DNA of 64,000 nt from Chrysemys picta bellii. Lineage: Eukaryota > Chordata > Testudines > Emydidae. The notes below the pieces were generated by a model. That model made no database searches. It had not been told where the DNA came from and saw only the letters and a list, made by a program, of their open reading frames with translations. Made by a program: the position numbers and the translations under genes. Shown here piece after piece: positions 61,131 through 64,000 of this stretch; within the stretch, counting starts at the first letter, position 1; every line of letters begins with the position of its first letter. The DNA lies in assembly GCF_011386835.1 (NCBI RefSeq), contig NC_088797.1:60227587-60291586 (forward strand). The letters run 5' to 3'.

Positions 61131-61439
61131 TGGCTGAAGGCAGCGTCCCGGCTGAGCAGCCAGAGCATCAGGGAATTTAGGGCGAACTCCCCCCGCACCT
61201 GGGACTGCGGGATCAGGAGGGGTTTGGTGCCGCTTCCTCGAGGGACTGACCCTGGTCCTCCAGGAGGGTTGGGAAGGGCTGTGTGCAGCGTGTGAACGAG
61301 CCCTGCCTCCCTGCGCTGAGCAGGGGCAGGGAAGGAAAGGGCCAGAGGGCTGCTCTTCTGAAGCATTCCTGGACCCAGACTTTTCCCTTCGCTTGGCCTT
61401 TCCTTGGAATTGCCAGTTTAAGTCATCTAAGGAAAGAGT

Positions 61440-61643
61440 ATCAGAGGGGTAGCCGTGTTAGTCTGAATCTGTAAAAAGCAACAGAGGGTCCTGTGGCACC
61501 TTTAAGACTAACAGAAGTATTGGGAGCATAAGCTTTCCTGGGTAAGGTCTTGCTCTGAAGAAGTGAGGTTCTTACCCACGAAAGCTTATGCTCCCAATAC
61601 TTCTGTTAGTCTTAAAGGTGCCACAGGACCCTCTGTTGCTTTT
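61440..61643 (+). mobile_element. Foldback element with 12-bp target duplication (copy 1)
   Basis: A 33-base unpaired leader (TATCAGAGGGGTAGCCGTG...) is followed by a long hairpin: arm AAAAAGCAACAGAGGGTCCT... (61473-61548) pairs with its complement to 61645. The direct repeat TAAGGAAAGAGT flanks it exactly (61428-61439 and 61644-61655). The loop is 22 bp. Confidence 0.88.
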
Positions 61644-62165
61644 TAAGGAAAGAGTGTGTGTGTGTCGAGGGGGGGAACTCCCTGCATCTCACATAAGATA
61701 TCAACAGGGGCCGATGTGTGTGACTTGTGGGGAGCAGGGGAAATGATCAGAGAAGGACGATCAACTTAGCTCACCTCCCTTACATTTGGGAGTGGTTTTT
61801 TTCAGAGCTTCGTACTTCTTTTATAGCACATCTCTCTGTGCAAACAAGATCTCCTCTCTCCTCTCGCAGGGCAGAAAGAAGGCACCTTGGGAAAGTTACC
61901 CACAAAGACAACCTATCTTAATTCCCTCCCTCCATGAATCTTTAGCCAACTCTCATTCTCTCTCGCCCCCACTCCGCAGCAGGCTGACAGTTTTCTAGTC
62001 AAGCCGTTTAAGTAATCATTTCCCCTTGTTTTTTCTTGTCACCCTTAGGACCACAATAGGTCATCAAACACTATCTGGAGACCTTCAAAACAAAAGGATC
62101 ATGGTTTAGACACTTGTATCTAGGGACTAATTGCCATTTAATATTGGTGAACTTTCTTTGGCATA

Positions 62166-62499
62166 GGTTTCAGAGTGGTAGCGTGTTAGTCTGTATCAGC
62201 AAAAACAACAAGGGGTCCTTGTGGATAGGGGTTGCTTTACCAAGTGTGAGGTCAGTCTAACGAGATAAATCTCTTATCACTTCAAAAGTTATTTTTCCTC
62301 CCTTGGTATCCTGCTGTTAATTGATTTATCTTGTTAGACTGACCTCACACTTGGTAAAGCAAGTCCCAGCCTTTCATGTATTTATACCTGCTCCTGTATT
62401 TCTCACTTCATGCATCCGCTGAAGTGTGTTCTAGCCCACGAAAGCTTATGCCCAAATACATTTGTTAGTCTGTGAGGTGCCACAAGGACTCCTTGTTGT
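62166..62499 (+). mobile_element. Foldback element with 13-bp target duplication (copy 2, longer)
   Basis: The same leader type (GTTTCAGAGTGGTAGCGTG) and the same terminal arm (GTGCCACAAGGACTCCTTG near 62478) bracket a 334-bp body. A second inverted repeat sits inside (TTGCTTTACCAAGTGTGAGG near 62230 and its complement near 62344-62363). The direct repeat TTTCTTTGGCATA flanks it exactly (62153-62165 and 62500-62512). Confidence 0.88.
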
Positions 62500-62512
62500 T
62501 TTCTTTGGCATA

Positions 62513-64000
62513 CGTCAACTATACTTCCTATTGTCACCTAAATCTGATTCAATCCATTTAGCAAAAATCTCTTGTCCAACTAAATAAGAATCTGTTTCCA
62601 GTGTCAATTAAAAAAAAACATTAAATCTGCCAATCCTTCCATGGAAGAGTTTACTTGGTAGAAAACAGTGTGGTATGGGTGTCTGAAATATTTGAATAAT
62701 GTCTTCTGTTATCAAACATGTACTGCTTGAAACAGATGTCAATAGACATTTGATGGAGGGAATTTAAAGCTGATTCTTACTGTCTCAGTTGTCCAAAAAA
62801 AAATAAAAAATAAAAAAAAATCAGTTACAATTGTAGTTAATGCAGTATTTGAATATGAGCTATCACTCAGGAAATATCCCTTATGTTCAATTTTTTTTCA
62901 CAAAAATTGCTAAATATGGTGCTTGACAGCTTTTGTCACCATTTAATAAAGATAATTGGTACCAGAGAAGGCGAGAGCGGGAGAGAGATTTTTCTCTAGG
63001 CAATATGAAGACTGTGAGAATAATATTGAGATTTTTTTGGTCAGTCTTTTGTGTGTGCAACTAAATCAAATTAAAAAACTGGATCATTAAGAGAAAATAG
63101 ATTGGATTTAAGTGACTTACAGTATTTCAAGGCAATTAATATATGTTGCAAAATGGAACCAAAATCCTATAGAAAAAGAGGATTGAGCATTATTGCTATT
63201 ACATGAATGCAAAGTCAAAATATACACTATTCTGCTATTTGAATGTAATATATTTTAAAAAGAGACTAGGAAAACATTAATTTGTAAAGAAAATGGCTAG
63301 CTAAAATCTTAGCATATTATATGTAGATTTTTTTATGTTTGTAATTATACTTTTGTTAATACAAGTACAATTATGTCCCCATGACCCTGTGATGCACTGC
63401 TTATTTTACAAGTTATTTAGAATATCATGCGGGAAAAAGCTAATGTTGTATCATAAGTTATTTTAAGTCATATTCATAGCTTCTTGCAAAGAAATCTTTC
63501 ATAGGAAAATAAAAGTTGTGCATCATAGTAATTTAAACTCACTATTTATCTTGTTCACCAAATCTTCACATTACATAGTAGTATTCACCTTAACCATCGC
63601 TTCAGTATTAGACACCTAAAAGTGAGTGATGTTAGCTTTCAGATATCCCCCATCATAATCGGAAAACGAGAATCATTTATAATATTCAAAGTACATATGT
63701 ATGCTAAGGATATAATACCTATGTATAGAACTTTCAAAAAGGAACAGATGTACAGCCAACCCAATATTAATCCTGGTATCTTTGGTAGCTCTTGGTTATT
63801 AAAAATATCGTTCAACACAAATGTGGTTTAAAAATCTTGTAAACTGATAGGATGAAATTCCTTTTCATGTAAAAAAAATATGATTATAAAGTGGATTATA
63901 ATTGCATGAATAGTGAAAGGAAATGGTTTGTGAACATTTCACTAGTTACAAATTTTGGTTGAATCTAACCTTGTTAGCACCGTTTTTGTTCATTTTTTTC
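62513..64000. other. AT-rich flank without a recognised feature
   Basis: 1.5 kb of AT-rich sequence. A homopolymer tract lies at 62798-62820 (A-rich, interrupted by T). No coding frame, RNA gene or repeat family could be assigned. Confidence 0.55.

Noticed and set aside
60083..61180. Frames of up to 298 codons on both strands
   Set aside because: Base composition of the CpG island removes stop codons. No conserved motif or splice structure supports a protein.
61440..61643. First read as a hAT MITE because of its palindromic shape
   Set aside because: The flanking duplication is 12 bp and the left leader lies outside the stem, unlike hAT elements.

Overview
The window is vertebrate nuclear DNA, most likely from a turtle (cryptodire type). 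It shows long introns with GT-AG splice sites and many CR1 LINE fragments whose 3' ends carry the ATTCTATG octamer. It also has tRNA-derived SINEs that end in a CR1-like tail, MIR-type SINEs, many palindromic hAT-like MITEs and large microsatellites. The species call is inference from the repeat repertoire. No prokaryotic feature is present.

One protein-coding gene is supported. It lies on the minus strand and is an anthrax-toxin-receptor family gene of the ANTXR1 (TEM8) type. I could assemble 13 consecutive exons, from the start codon at 48783 to the transmembrane exon ending at 582. They give 353 codons in one frame with no stop, and every junction has matching phase. The product reads as signal peptide, von Willebrand A domain with a complete MIDAS, extracellular Ig-like domain, and a transmembrane helix ending in WWFWPLCC. 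The exons for the cytoplasmic tail must lie beyond the left edge. Exons 2-9 are clustered (25.4-31.2 kb). Intron 1 (17.4 kb) and intron 9 (15.6 kb) are large and full of repeats.

Layout: 1-25 kb holds exons 13 to 10 and introns with a solo LTR (5876-6654), an inverted duplication (11773-12391), hAT MITEs, MIRs and a 2.8-kb CR1 (22518-25331) that stops 37 bp from the exon 9 splice donor. 25.4-31.2 kb is the vWA exon cluster, where a MITE fills most of intron 6. 31.2-48.6 kb is intron 1, with two minisatellites, a 1.8-kb GATA-rich array, a 1.1-kb nested palindrome and two tRNA SINEs. 48.6-49.0 kb is the first exon and putative promoter. 49-64 kb is upstream flank: nested CR1s, a CpG-rich core flanked by TG-rich and CA-rich arms, a 1.2-kb MITE carrying a G-rich minisatellite, a second CpG island with a possible splice donor (60.5-61.1 kb), and two foldback elements with 12-13 bp target duplications. 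The last 1.5 kb is AT-rich with nothing recognisable.

No second protein-coding gene could be recognised. Nearly all other open frames are fragments of retrotransposons or low-complexity repeats.
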